Both the position numbers and the translations under genes were made by a program. A DNA stretch of 64,000 nucleotides from Symsagittifera roscoffensis (Eukaryota > Xenacoelomorpha > Acoela > Convolutidae): NCBI RefSeq assembly GCF_963678635.1, contig NC_087069.1:5127472-5191471 (forward strand), in the 5' to 3' direction. The notes under the pieces are model-generated. The model was not told where the DNA came from, made no database searches, and saw nothing but the letters and a program-made list of their open reading frames with translations. Of the stretch, positions 51,561 to 64,000 are shown in pieces (within the stretch, counting starts at the first letter, position 1; each line of letters opens with the position of its first letter).

Positions 51561-54500
51561 CAAAATTAATTGTTGTATTATTTTTCAGTTTTCTATAACA
51601 AAACAAGATTTCTGTTTGATACCTTATTAATGAATGTTGAAAATCAGCTAGACCTGCTCACACTTATGACCCAGATCCCTCAAAAAGAAAGAATGATGTG
51701 TATATTTTTGAGAAAACGTTGTTTTTTTGCGGATGAAATTTTGATCATTTGAAAAAGTTCACTCTTAAAAAACAAGTTTCAATTATTTGAATGTTCAAAT
51801 TTGTCCAATTTCCAAAACAGTCAGTTTGAAAAGCAGTTATTAGTTTATTTTTAAAAAAATCTTAAAACAGACCTCATTCGAAAAGTTAGTTTTTGAAATA
51901 AATTTACAAAACTGTAATTTAAAATTACGAGTTTGTTCTTATGTAAATTTCTTACCACCTCGATTGTTGAAAAACCTCTTCATTTGAGTTAGTTATGTGT
52001 CCAAAAAAAGCTCCTGAATACGGAATTAGTAGGCACATTTAGCTTGCCTTTTTCAACGTTGAAACCTTTTGAGTGCGGTACTAGATGGTTTTGCGTATAA
52101 CACTAACTCATTCAACTATTTTAGCCTTATAAATGTCATTTTCAAAGCGCCCATCAAACAGTCCATGAAATTGTTTAATTCGGAAAAATTTAAAACTCAA
52201 TTGTTTGTAATAATTTAGAAAAAAAACTGCAATCCAACAAATTTTTAATAAAGTGACAGAATAGTAGTGCTCGGGGTGATGTTTTTGCTCCAGAAAAACA
52301 ATTTTGACCAAATTTTTTAGTTTTAATCGAAAAGTGTTACCTTTCCGAGCTCAAAATTTGACGAAGAAAAATTTATCACTTCTGATCCTTTTTTGTAAAC
52401 TCATGGTGGTTTAACGATTTTTGTTTTAGACAACTAGCGTGCGTTATATTTTGCGCTATTAACGGTTAGCGGAGATTTAATCCGTCATAAAAACCGCTTA
52501 AGATTGATTGAAATAGGTTCTTTGCCATTCTTGCTGAGCACTAGAAGTAAAAATGTCACAATCTAATTTATATGGCAATTAGGGGGATTATTTTCAAAAA
52601 AAAATAAATCACCTTAAAAAAAATTTATTTTTTTTAATTGAAAAATTTATCAATATCTCTAGAGCAAAAACAATTCCATAAATTTTACAAGGCATTTGGA
52701 TTTTTTAAAGCTTCGCCTTGATACGAGCAATTTTGATTGTATTTCTTAGTTTTTTTGCATCTTTGTTTTGTTTAAGACGTCTTTTTCGTAAAATATTGAC
52801 AATGCCGAATTACGGCCCCATTCGCTAGTTTTTGACTAAATGACAATGTAGCGGTTTAAGCTTTAACTGAAATGTTTGAACTCAACTAAGAGGCCAACAA
52901 TCTGTAGTCTTTTAATTGAGCATGACTTGCATGGATGATTGTTGGTATCAAATTATTCTATGGTATTATCAAGTGACATGCAATTGTGCCCATTGATATC
53001 GCTTATAGCCTTTAACAAATTTATCGGACAAAATCATTTTAATTTTTTTGAAATAATTCTGACGTTGAGACAGTGAAATGGTGTCGAAATTGAAACTTAA
53101 TTTCAAAATGATTGCGTTTTTTCTGAACTGATTGCAAGGTTTTCTTTTTCGTCTAATTTTAGGAGCACACTTAAGAAAAAAAAACATTCAACAAATTGCC
53201 ATGTATTTTTTCAGAGAAAAAAAAAACAAAAAAGACAAAAACGATACGAATGCGGAATTTAGAAAAGTATTTCAATTTAATTTAAAATTGAAGGTCCAAA
53301 TTTTTACTGAAATTTAAGAAGATGTCCGATAAATATGTTAAAAGCTCAGAAAGAAGAGTTCCGCCATTTCTGATTACCGCCAGCACTTGTTTTCAGCAGT
53401 TTTTTATTTCTTTTACAGAAGAAGCATGCGTTCTTTTTTTCTCCAATAATTTTTGTAGTCTATAATTTTATAGTTACTGACCGAAATAAAAATTACAAAA
53501 AAAATCGATTTTGATCCATGAGTGTTTTTTTTGCGGATAAACAGCGTTTATTCTTTTTTTTTTTGCAAATAAGTTTTTACATTAATTGACACTTTTCTGC
53601 GAACGACAAAAGAACAGAAAAGATTGCAAAGATCTCAGAGTTGAATTTTCTTTAAAAGTGGATTCTTTTTCTTTTATGCCAATCTGATTTTACTGCTCAA
53701 AATTAATTGCTGTAAAATTTTTCAGTTTTACATGACAAAACCGGATTTCTGTTTGACATGTTGCTAATGAATGTTATAAATCAGCTAGATCTGCTCACAC
53801 TTACAACCCAGTTACTCACAAAAGATAGAACGTTGTGTATATTTTTGAAGAAAACATTTTTTTTTGCGGATGAAATTTTGATCATTTAAAAAAAAGTACT
53901 CTCAAAATACAAGTTTCATTTTTTTTAATGTTCAATTTTGTTCACTTCCCAAAACAGTCAGTTGAAAAAGCAGTTATTAGTTTATTTGAAAGTAGACCTT
54001 TTTCGAAAAGTTAGTTTTTGAACTAAACAGGAAATAAGAGTGTTTTGTAATTTTTTACTATATGGAAATTTGAAAAATTTATCGATAAGGTCTCAAAAGT
54101 CTCTTGTATACGATTATAACTGACCATAAAAAATTAAGTTCACGTTAAAATTGAGTATTAGTATTAAGTAGAATTAAAATAGTCAATTTCTGCCTTTAAC
54201 AAAGTTTTTTTTGGATCTCTTAAAACTATCTGAAAGACGCTGTTATCTGGAGCACAATTTTCACTTTTGATCAACGTTTTGCTTGATCTGGGTGTTTCAA
54301 AATGGTTATTTTGCCAATTTGGGATAATGAACGAGCAAAATTCTGCGTTGTTATTACAAGCGTCAGCTGCAAACTAATGCGTTCGAAAATTATATGAGGC
54401 AAATCATTTGATCTTTTTTTACGGATGCAAGACTTCAGTTGCATTCCTTATAATTTACATTAGCTTGAGTTGGGACAATTAAAAAAAACATAAAAAATGA

Positions 54501-56640
54501 ACTTTTATTTTTTTAATCTTTTTTTTCTCCAATAATGTTTGTAGTCTATAATTTTATAGTTACTGACCGAAATGAAAATTACAAAAAAAATCGATTTTGA
54601 TCCATGGGTGTTTTTTTGCGGATAAACAGCGTTTATTCTTTCTTTTTTTTGTGCGAATAAGTTTTTACATTAATTGACACTTTTCTGCAAACGGCAAAAG
54701 AACAGAAAGGATTGCAAAGATCACAGAGTTGAATTTTCTTTAAAAGTGGATTCTTTTTCTTTTTTGCCAATCTGATTTTACTGCTCAAAATTATTTGCTG
54801 TAATATTTTTCAGTTTTACATAACAAAACCGGATTTCTGTTCGACATCTTGCTACTGAACGTTATAAATCAGCTAAATCTGCTCACACTTACAACCCAGT
54901 TACCGACAAAAGATACAACGTTGTGTATATTTTTGAAGAAAACCTTTTTTTTGCGGATGAAATTTTGATCATTTCAAAATTTCATTTGTTTCATTTGTTT
55001 TGAATGTTCAATTTCGTTCACAAAGTTCAAAAAGCAGTTATTAGTTTATTTGAAAGTAGACTTTTTTTCTAAATTTACGAGTTTGGTCTCATGTAAATTC
55101 TTTACCACCTTGATTGTTGAAATTTTTCTTATTTTGAATTTGTTATGATACCAAAATAAACTCCTGAATACAGAATTAGTAGGATCATTCAGCTTGGCGT
55201 TTTCCACGTTGAAACATTTTGAGTGCGGAACGAGATCGTTTTGCGTATAGCATTAATTCATTCTACGATTTTAGCCTTTTAAATATCATTTTAAAACGCC
55301 AATCAACTAGTCCATGGAATCGTTCAATTGAACTAAACAAGTGATACTTCAACTTTCAGTAGAGTTGAACTGGAAATACTGAGTAGCTTTGATTTTGTAA
55401 TAATTTAGTGAAAAAGCAATCCAACATCAAAACTTTATTAAAGTGACATACTAGTTGTGCTCGGGGTGCTGTTTTTTTTCCAAAACTTTTTGAGATTTTT
55501 TTTGATTAAAAAAGTGTTGCCTTCCCGATTCAAAACTCGAAAAAATTGTCACTTTTGACACTTTTTGTAAATTATGGGGGTTTAACGATTTTCGTTTTAG
55601 CTTGTTTTAGACATCTAGCACGCGGTATAGTTCGCGCTATTAACGTGTAAGCGGAGATTGAATCCGTCGTAAAAACCGTTCGAAATTGGTTGAAACATTT
55701 CTTTGCCATTCTTGCTGAGCATTAGAAGCAAAAAGTATCACTTTGTACTTTATATGGCATGTGGGGTGATGATTAAAAAAAACTCTATTTTCAAAAACAA
55801 AATTTCACTTATTTTTTTAAATGAAAATTTCATTAATTTCTATATAGCGAATACTATTTAATAATCATTAAAAGACAGTTGTTTTTTTTTTTTCAAAGAT
55901 TCGTCCTGATAGGAGCAGTATTGTTCGTATTGCTTAATTTTTTTGCATGCTTCTATTGCTTAAGACCTCTTTTTGGTAAAGTATTGACAAGGATTGCAGG
56001 ATTACGGCCCCGTTAACTAGTTTTTGACTAAATGACGTTGAAGGGGCTTAAGGTTTAATTGAAAGTTTTAACTCAACTATGAGGTGAAAAATCTGGAGTC
56101 TTTTCTTTGAGCATGTCTTACTGGGATAATTTGCGGTATCAAATTATTATGTGGTATTATCAAGTGACATGTAATAGTGCCCTTTTGAAACAAGTCATTT
56201 ATAGCCTTTAACAAATTTATTGGATAACACCTTAAGTTTTTGAAATAATTCTGACGTTGAGACAGTAAAATGATGTTCAAATTGCAATCGAATTTTCAAA
56301 ACTGATTGCGTTTTTTCTGAACTGACTGCGAGATTTTTTTTTGCCTAGTTTTAGGAGCACAATTAGAAAAAAACTTTCATTGAACAAATTGCCATGTAAT
56401 TTGTCAGAAAAAAAAGCAGAAGATCAAAACAATACAAATGCGGAATTGAAACGAAGCACTTCAATTTACATTAAAAATGAAGGTCGAAAATATTCCAGAA
56501 ATTTAGGACGTTGTCCGATAAATATATTAAAAGCTCAGAAAGGACAAATCCGCGATTTCTGATTACAGCCAGCACCTGTTATTAGCAGTTTTGTTTTTTT
56601 TCTACAGAAGATGCTTGTTATTGGCCATTTGTAACATTCG
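51561..56640. repeat. Nested segmental repeats related to the previous array
   Basis: 53425-53700 and 54020-54800 repeat parts of the 48318-51560 unit (CTCCAATAAT, GATAAACAGCGTTTA, AATGCGTTCGAAAATT blocks). 51560-53430 is repeated, more diverged, at about 53700-56600 (for example CTCCTGAATAC, GAATTAGTAGG, GCTCGGGGTG). A short frame at 51570-51752 recurs in broken form near 53740 and 54830, so it is a repeat component. No genes. Confidence 0.75.
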
Positions 56641-57031
56641 CCCGGAGTTACATACCAACGGAAAGTAACGCTGGTCCTAAAACGACTGAATAGAGTCAAA
56701 CAGAGCTTTAAATGTGGTTCTTATAACATCGGGCCAGCAAAATAATTACTGTTCAATGGCTATCAGCCAAACCGCGCAAATTAATTCAGTTACATCTGAA
56801 AATAGTGAGCTCATGGCTTGGTCTCGGTATCCCCAGAGCACGAGGTCTCTCCTGAAATCAGGGCTGATACTTTATTACTATTAAGTTACTAGACTACCAT
56901 TTTTTTGTATAGTAGAGAAAATCATTCTATCCATCGGAGATGGATCGACTCTTCCCCTCAACTCCTAGCTTCTCATACCCTAAAACTGATCTTTGATGTT
57001 AATAAAAAAAAATTAAGTTTTTTTCCGGTAG
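56641..57031. other. Spacer with a moderately GC-rich patch, nothing identified
   Basis: 56640-56870 is less AT-rich than its surroundings but has no convincing frame and no tRNA or rRNA pattern I could verify. Confidence 0.35.
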
Positions 57032-57218
57032 GCTAAAAATTGTTAAAAACACAGTTTTGGATCACAATTACGGACCCCTCCAATTTCTTGAAGAAGCGTC
57101 CTCTTCACAACCAGGAAGGGTTGCAATTCTTCCCGTCAGCCTTCCTGAAAACCGGGATGTGTCCAGTGACACTTGTAACTGTACAATCGTTAGATTTTGG
57201 AGCGTGTCTCTTTCTTAA
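57032..57218 (+). pseudogene. Possible trypsin-like exon remnant
   Basis: After a TTTTTTCCGGTAG acceptor-like site the frame is open for about 60 codons to TAA 57216-57218. It contains NTVLDHNYGPLQFL, GRVAILPVSLPEN and CNCTIV, which faintly follow the order of the chymotrypsin-fold segment between the catalytic Asp region and the conserved C.v.GWG. No catalytic residue is certain and no partner exon was found nearby. Confidence 0.22.
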
Positions 57219-58226
57219 ATATCAATAATACCAGTTTCAGCGGTTTTTCGTATCTGCCGTGTGTTTTCTGATTGCAAAAATAGTTGTTCTGATTTTGGCG
57301 GCTTTCAATTGTCGCACAAGTTAATATTGTTACCTGTCATGCAGGCCCACATCGAATTTTTTTGAATAACCACTTATTCATATAATCGACTTTTCCCAGT
57401 TCGCTCTTTTTCACAGATAACCTCACTAATCGCCATTTTCAATCTATCGTACGTTCAATTTTCTCGAAAAAAAATTCATTTCTTTGTACTCAATTTGACA
57501 GTATTTTGTCGAATGGCACAATTTTTACGATTTGTTTTTGATCATATTCTTCGAAATAATTTTTGGATTTTTTACTAATTTTCTCAAATTGTACGTTTCT
57601 TACTCCTTTGTAAAAACAGCGTCGCATGAGCTTCTCGACTTAGTTAGAGAAGATTTTTATAAAAATTTAACGGTTATTGTTTTTTTGAGTAACGGGGTTT
57701 GAAAATGGCTAATTTGGCCAATCTGGGATGATTAGCGCACTAACCTGCGTTCTTTTAACATACATAACCGATAACTCAATGCGTTCTAAATTGTATTGAG
57801 GCCAGCAATATGGTCAATATAAAGCAACACGAGATGCTAAACACAACCTTCCTTTATAGTTTACATAGCGTGTTGGGGGACAACATGAAAAACATTTCCA
57901 CTGTTTTTGTTTTAATAACGTTATTAACTTTCCAACCAAAAAAAAATATTTCGATTTAAAAGTGCAGTCGCCCTGACTTATGAGCATTTTTGGTGGCTCT
58001 TCATTACAGTTGTCTCGAAGTGAACGCTCGCAAACTTTTTGAGATAGGATTTACAAGACTGCTCCTATCAAGGCGAAGCCCTGAATGCTTCGACTTCTTT
58101 TTAAGGTATATGAAGCAGTGTTCGCTTTTAAAACAAATTGTTGAGTTTTTGTTTTGAGGTTTTGTTAAAGATGCAAAAGTTTTGAGTATTTTCGAAAATC
58201 TTTCACCCACGCTCCATTTGAAGTCC
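57219..58226. other. AT-rich DNA with a diverged repeat copy
   Basis: 57690-57830 (TGGCTAATTTGGCCAA..., AATGCGTTC) is a diverged relative of a segment in the 48318-51560 units. No gene. Confidence 0.4.
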
Positions 58227-58426
58227 NNNNNNNNNNNNNNNNNNNNNNNNNNNNNNNNNNNNNNNNNNNNNNNNNNNNNNNNNNNNNNNNNNNNNNNNNN
58301 NNNNNNNNNNNNNNNNNNNNNNNNNNNNNNNNNNNNNNNNNNNNNNNNNNNNNNNNNNNNNNNNNNNNNNNNNNNNNNNNNNNNNNNNNNNNNNNNNNNN
58401 NNNNNNNNNNNNNNNNNNNNNNNNNN
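58227..58426. other. Assembly gap of 200 N
   Basis: Exactly 200 undetermined bases. A round number usually means a placeholder and not a measured size. Confidence 0.99.
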
Positions 58427-60057
58427 GTAAAAAATGGTTAATTCAAAAGTCGATATTTGTCTGAAGACAAAAAAACCAAAAGCCGGAACAAAAAGGCAAT
58501 CATACACAATGTTCGCCTCGAAATTTATCAATTTATCTCTTTTTCAATGCTATTTTATGCACAAAAAGCAAATCTATCCGTCTTCATTGATAAGACTCAT
58601 TACCTGACCCTGCTTTTATTGCAACTATTGTGAGTACCATTATGGCAACCTATCTTAACTTATTCCCCTGATCAATAGATGAATAGAAGATGTCTATACG
58701 TCTAATCTTTGCTCGAGTTATCATAACCCGAACATAGATTAAACATAATAGACTAAGAAGCAATAATGCATGATGCATTTCTAAGTATTGATAGTTGTAG
58801 TGGTGGGTTTTAATGGCCTCAAGACAGTTCTAGCTTTTTTGTTTAGCATGCTAGCCAGACACTTTTGTTTTAGACTTATTGGATTTCTTTCATTTCTTCA
58901 ACTCTCCTCCGCCCCACGCCTAGGGTTTCTAATGCGAATTTCCAACCCATATAAAGAATGAATTCAGCGGCTACGGCTAAGCATATGTGAATTTTGTACT
59001 TAGGTAATAAACCCCCCTTGCAAACTGGGGGCGGGGATTCGACGTATCCCAAGTTGATTGAGTAGTTCTTAATTTGTTTCAGCTGATGCTACCTTAAGCC
59101 CCCATAAAAGCGGCACACGAAAAATCAGTGGACGGAAAAATTACAAATATCAGAAAAAAAAACAGAGCGCATGTACCAAGTTCATTTCAATTCTTTATAC
59201 CATTCTCCCTTTTTCCTCCGAATATTCGCATTTATCCATTATTAAAATATACAATTTGGTCGATATTAGAGAGCAAATAAGACAAAAAAAGACAAACTCA
59301 AAAGCCTCAGCTTTCTTTCAACGCCACTCCAAACCTGTTAAAATCTACCCGACCAAAAGCCTTATTTTTGAACTATTCCACCTCTTTTTAACTATTTTTC
59401 ACTTGTCAAAACTTGACGTTTTTACCCTTTGACGACGGATCAATTTTTTCAATTTCAATATACTTTTCTTTTTTAAAGCTCAGTCGTTATCAATTTTTTA
59501 CCACTTTGGAAAGCTCTCTATCGAAGGCGGTTTTTATTAATATTTTTAAAGCCGCTAGGGATACGAAAAAAATATTCGTTTGTTTGTTTACCTATTTTGA
59601 TATATTTTATTCCAGTTATGCGTATTGAGAAAAAAGAACGTCGAGGCGTTATACTTTTTTGATGCCGAATTGAAGAAAAAATCAATTAAATTCTGCAGTT
59701 TTTACTTGCTGTTGTTTTGCTGATAAAGCCCCCGCTGTTTAGTATTTAAAATATTTGTGAACAAACTCCAACACTTTTGGAAAAAAAGTTGAGTTCTAAA
59801 AATAAAAAAAAGAGTAATTGGTTTAGACTTGCTTAACCTTTGTTCATTTTTCCCACCTTCTAGATTCAAAAAATGATTTTACTTACTTTTAATTTTTACT
59901 TTTACTTATTGGCTCCTCTAATTGTTATTTTTTGATTCTTCTAAATTCTTCTACTTTAATAGACATTAATGATTTGTTCAAAAATTTCACAACAAAGTGC
60001 GTGTTAGACGTATAAAAGTTCTTCATTCGTATTTTTTACGAATGTTAACCTTAACAG
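58427..60057. other. Intergenic or intronic DNA
   Basis: No supported gene. An imperfect inverted repeat is centred on the CTCGAG at 58713-58718. If the exon at 60058 is real, part of this is intron. Confidence 0.35.
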
Positions 60058-60312
60058 CTTCACCTTTACCATCGACGCCCACTATCGACAAATCTGCGAC
60101 AGAAACTCAACACCCAGCCAAGAAAAAAGGGGAGAAAAAATTGACAAGTGCATTAAGTACTGCGTCGGCACTGACTCAGTCGCGGATGTTGGCTAGACAA
60201 AGTACCGTTCCAGACGTGACCAAGGACAGTTCCGGATACACGTGGGAGATATACGGGGCCGAAATTGACCCAGAGTCCCTTAAAGAAAGTAGGGGTGCTG
60301 TAGTTTGTAGTT
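60058..60312 (+). CDS. Probable host exon, GPRIN C-terminal-like
   Basis: An acceptor (CCTTAACAG ending 60057) precedes a GC-richer frame. It begins Ser/Pro/Thr-rich, has a Lys-rich patch (KKKGEKK) and ends with SGYTWEIYGAEIDPESLK. This last motif resembles the conserved W-E-V-Y-G-A...D-P-E-S-L box at the C-terminus of G-protein-regulated inducers of neurite outgrowth (GRIN_C domain). The exon end is uncertain (a weak GTAGGG donor at about 60290, or the TGA at 60324). No continuation exon was found in the remaining 3.7 kb. Confidence 0.45.
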
Positions 60313-60353
60313 ATTGGGATTCTTGACTTAAGAGCGATGTTTTTGTTTTTTTT

Positions 60354-60368
60354 GGGGGGGGGGGGGGG
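60354..60368. repeat. Poly-G tract (G15)
   Basis: Fifteen consecutive G preceded by a T run. It could form G-rich structure or reflect sequencing slippage. Confidence 0.9.
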
Positions 60369-61540
60369 AGATTTAGGGTCGAGGTGGTCGGATTTTGTAA
60401 CGTATGAGTTGATCGAACATTCGTTTTCAATCCAAGTTATTTATGTCAAAAAAAGTTTCGTCCGACCGGCCTTATGGGTTCATCAGGGTCGATACTTGGT
60501 TTGCCCAGTATCGACAAGTGAGAACCAGAACTATTATATAAAAGAAAAAATCTTAAGTTTTTCGACACCTTTCTTTGTTTATTTTTAGACTTTTCTTGGT
60601 AAAATACTTCTGCCAATAACAAACCGTTGTTCATGGTTTGGTGTGGTTATTTTTAAATCCTGGATATGCCTGGTCGCCTTCTTGCTCATCTATATGCAAA
60701 TTTATATCAGAAACAAAATCAGCAAAGGCTGATTTAAAACCAGTTTAAGCAAATAAACCACAAACTGATCTAATTGAATTGATTCTGACAAACAAACAAA
60801 TAGTTTTTAGCAGTTATTGAGGCTTTTTTTATTCACCTAACCCTTGGAGAGAAATTTAGAGTTATACTTTGCCTGAAAAAATTTTCAGAACATTCTGATT
60901 TCTTAAAAACTGAGTCATTTGCGTAGCATGAGTACTTTGAAAAAGTTTTTTTTTTAGACAAATTGGGCTCTTTAAAAAATCTAGCTACAAACCTGGGTTG
61001 GAAAATGCTTCTCCTACATTTTTCAATTTTCACAGTTTCGTACATTTCAATACATACAGAAAACTTTCAGAAAACTTTAGGATATGCTCTTTTCCATGCT
61101 TTGAAATTATATAACAAGCAATTTTCTATAAACTAAAAATGCAATAAATTTATAGTTTTTTCAGAACGCAATAAACAAAAATTTTCTAACACAAAAAACT
61201 CTATTGGTTGAAGCGAAGATATAAAAAATTTCGCAGACACTCGCATTTGAATAGTGGTTGATGAGATATTTTTATAAAGATCACTCAGAACAATGATTGA
61301 AACCTTGAACTTTAGTGTTTGGTCAGAAAATTTTCGTCAAAAATTTTAACGGGTGAAAATTGTTGCCTGAGTTGTTTTCGAGAAATTGAATTGCATATTA
61401 CAGAAAGGCATTCCAAATTTTAAGTTTTGATTCGCACCAAAGTTTTTGAATGTTGTTTAAAATTCAGCCTAGTCCTTGTAATCAACAAAATTACCACTTT
61501 TTTTCGAAATATACTTATTTGAGCTTAAATGTTGGGACTA
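60369..61540. other. AT-rich DNA, no gene seen
   Basis: Stops in all frames and no repeat defined. Confidence 0.4.
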
Positions 61541-63215
61541 AAAACACTCGCGGTCAACCCAGGTCAAACCCTTGATTGTTGCGGTCAACCCAGGTTTTTC
61601 GTAATAAAAGCCTAATCTTTTTGACCGCGGTAATGATTCTGCTTTCAAAAACATTCAAAATCACACGTAACTTGCTAGTTGGTCTTTCTAAAATCTTGCA
61701 AGATTAGTATATTACTATATTTGATATTTGATGTGGGAGGAATTGTTTTCGCATTTTTTTAGTTTTAACAAGCAATGTTTTGGCCAAAAGTAACCACATT
61801 AAGTTTAAGTTTATATCTGTTTTCAATTTTTGAACGAAATTTTGCCCTTTATATTTTGCCTGTTCCATTTTTTGAGTAAAGTGATAGGGCAATTTAATCC
61901 TTGTTGTTGTTATTCATTCAGATTCAACTAGAATATTTAAATAGTCCTTTTTTCATGAATACCATGGCGTTTGAACGTTAAAAATGTTATGAGCTCCCAC
62001 ATAAAAAAATTCATTTGCCACATTTTTTGAAAAAAATATTGGAGTTTGAAACACCGACTCTTTGACAAATTGGGATAACTAAGGTGCTTTCTTCCACTAG
62101 TTTTCCACTAATTCATAGCTCTTAAGGCGAAACAAATCATCTCAAACCTAATTGAAGCAAATCAGTAGAAGCATTTTTTCAATGTCGCTTATATCTCTTG
62201 AAACTCTCAACATGTTTGCGGGAGAAACTTCAACAACAACAAAAAAGAATCAAAACAGCCGAAAATTTTTTTTCGTTTTGACGGATAAAAAAACAAAACA
62301 GACTGACTTTAGTTCAGTCGGAAAATTCACAATTTCATCGTGATTTGAGCTGCTTCATAACAACAACTTATTATCAGACAATTTTTACAATTCTATGCGT
62401 ACAGAAAAACGTATGAAGTCTCTATTACAGGCATTTTTTCTTATATGAAAATTGTATAATAGATGTTTTTCCAAAATAAAAAGTTTGATTTTTGTTTCTA
62501 ATTTCAATTTCTGAAAAATAATTGGGTTGTGTTTGTAACCGACCGCAAACGGCAAAGACTTTGGTTTACTCTCAGCACCAAAAGTTGGACAGTCTTGTCT
62601 TTACAATTTATAGAAACTGACCTGAATTGTCTTAGAGCTGTCTTTCGCAAATGATATAACGAAAGTAACAACATATGAGATTTGGCAACAGTTTTCAACG
62701 GTGATTACTCTAAAAATTTAAAATTTAAAGTTATCGGACATTAATCAAGTCATAAACAAACACAATATACAAAAGAAATAGGAGTTTTCAGCGTTTTTGA
62801 ATAAAGTTATTAGGCGGAAAGGAAAAAATTTCAATTTAGTGTATCCAGGACTACGTTGTGCACAAAAAAGGAAAAGTATTGTTTGCGTACAAACTCAACT
62901 TACGGTTGAAAAAAAAAACAAAAAAAAATTTTACTGCAATTTCAAAATTGTTTGTGTCGCCATAAAAAAAAGGTAGTCATACAATTTTCAATCATGGAAA
63001 TTGTATGATGAGCATTCTTTTTCCAAAACAACCTCATTTTTTTGTCACCTGACTGTTTTGTTAGAAACAAACAGCCGCAGAAATTAGTTTATATCTTTTA
63101 TCAACCATTGTTCAAAATTGAATGAAAATTGAATGACAAGCATTTTTTCACACACTCGATGTATGGATCTGTATGATAGGCATTTTCGGTGTACGAAGTT
63201 CAACCCAGGAAACTG
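61541..63215. repeat. Distant relatives of the inverted-terminus element motifs
   Basis: GGTCAACCCAGG occurs at about 61552 and 61584 and GTTCAACCCAGG near 63202, close to the GTCAACCCGGGC ends of the elements at 907-4991. A hairpin TCATACAATTTTC...GAAATTGTATGA lies at about 62974-63012, and similar TATGAAAATTGTATAA and AAGCATTTTTTC blocks lie between. The ends share one orientation, so it is not a simple complete copy. Confidence 0.4.
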
Positions 63216-64000
63216 TCACTTTGAGAAGTGCAGGCGGATTTCGCAACAAGGATGTTATCTTTGATCTTCCTTTGTTCTTTCATTTTCTTTGATCCTTTCG
63301 GCAAAATTTTAGCATGTTTGAAGTCTTGTTTTTCGATTCTAGAGACCTACACATACTAATTTGTGCACCCATCCAGTGATGCTTTTTATGTTGCATTTTC
63401 CAAAAAATACCAGAATAAATTTGCTTGTTTTTATACAGTTTTTTTTAACCAAAAAAACAACATTATATCCCAGTGAAGACAATCCCTTCTTGATAATAAT
63501 TTTAAAACGGTTTTCACGTGCAAGAAGACAGTTCATTTTTAAAGAGTTCTGGGAGTTGATATGCAGAAATTGAATAATTGCAAAATTAACTAAGACTAGC
63601 AATTTATTCTGAATATTACGCAAAAGATATCTTATGTTCTTTACATAACGCTGTGGGTGCGAATTGGAGAACAAATTGAGTTTTTTTTGTTTTTTTTTGT
63701 CAATTATTACATCCATTTCTTATTCAATAACTTTTTCATCAGGGCGTTCGAGGATAGTTGAAAAACTTGGGACTTCGTCTCTATACGAACAGTCTTCTAT
63801 TTTGTGTAATACATGGCTTTTTTGTATCATGCATTCGCGATTAGATTTGTTCTACGATTCCATAAACACTTTTATAATTTTCTCTGATTTCAAGCGTGCC
63901 ATTGGAAGAGCTTGAACCTGAATAATTTACGCATTGTCAGTTGAAACATATGACCTTGAATGGGCTAACGAATTAAAACGAATGCTTTCTCAGAAAATCA
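63216..64000. other. AT-rich DNA to the window end, no gene seen
   Basis: Frames at 63339-63716 and 63664-63915 are AT-rich and have no coding signature. Confidence 0.35.

Noticed and set aside
58690-58760. Imperfect palindrome around CTCGAG as a structured RNA
   Set aside because: Too many mismatches to support a stem with confidence.
1-64000. CRISPR array, bacterial operon or phage
   Set aside because: No spaced direct repeats of that kind, and introns and retroelements show a eukaryotic nuclear genome.

Overview
This is a metazoan nuclear genomic window, most likely from an AT-rich invertebrate. Three things point that way: host exons bounded by canonical GT/AG splice sites, a Ty3/gypsy-type LTR retroelement with an envelope gene, and a Maverick/Polinton. 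The species cannot be read from the sequence. Host coding sequence is sparse, and mobile DNA and repeats make up most of the window. One 200-base assembly gap (N) lies at 58227-58426.

Layout. 262-5880: the last three recognisable exons of a host gene on the + strand. The intron between the first two holds three tandem copies of a ~1.59 kb unit, and each copy carries a ~910 bp segment with inverted termini. 6320-25229: an 18.9 kb LTR retroelement with two 409 bp LTRs that differ at only two positions I can see, and an AATT target duplication. Its + strand order is leader, small basic ORF, 1108-aa gag, protease, RT, RNase H-integrase, small membrane ORF, a long open frame with no ATG, an 872-aa envelope, and two further ORFs. 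The Gag-Pol relay has a TGA between gag and protease in one frame, a -1 overlap with an A AAT TTT heptamer between protease and RT, and a TAA inside RT. The envelope resembles glycoproteins of invertebrate negative-strand RNA viruses (chuvirus type) more than the usual errantivirus Env.

26901-28912: a short tandem duplication and a fold-back element. 29391-48059: an 18.7 kb Maverick/Polinton with inverted terminal repeats and an ATAATT 6-bp target duplication. It carries protein-primed DNA polymerase B (with a spliceosomal intron), a packaging ATPase, integrase, penton-like and hexon-like capsid proteins, an adenain-type protease and several accessory proteins. Many of its genes are broken by stops or frameshifts. 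Since long ORFs of the LTR element on the same contig are intact, the Polinton looks like a decayed older copy and not a product of a bad assembly.

48318-56640: nested tandem and segmental duplications without genes. 57032-57218: a weak trypsin-like exon remnant. 60058-60312: a probable host exon with a motif like the C-terminal domain of GPRIN proteins. The rest is AT-rich sequence in which I see no supported gene.

How the parts work together. The LTR element encodes a retrovirus-like set (Gag, protease, RT/RNase H, integrase, Env), so it may be, or recently have been, able to form enveloped particles. The Polinton encodes a self-synthesising, virus-like set (polymerase, integrase, capsid, packaging ATPase, maturation protease). 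The most novel item is the giant LTR element with its unusual envelope and four extra, unassigned ORFs.
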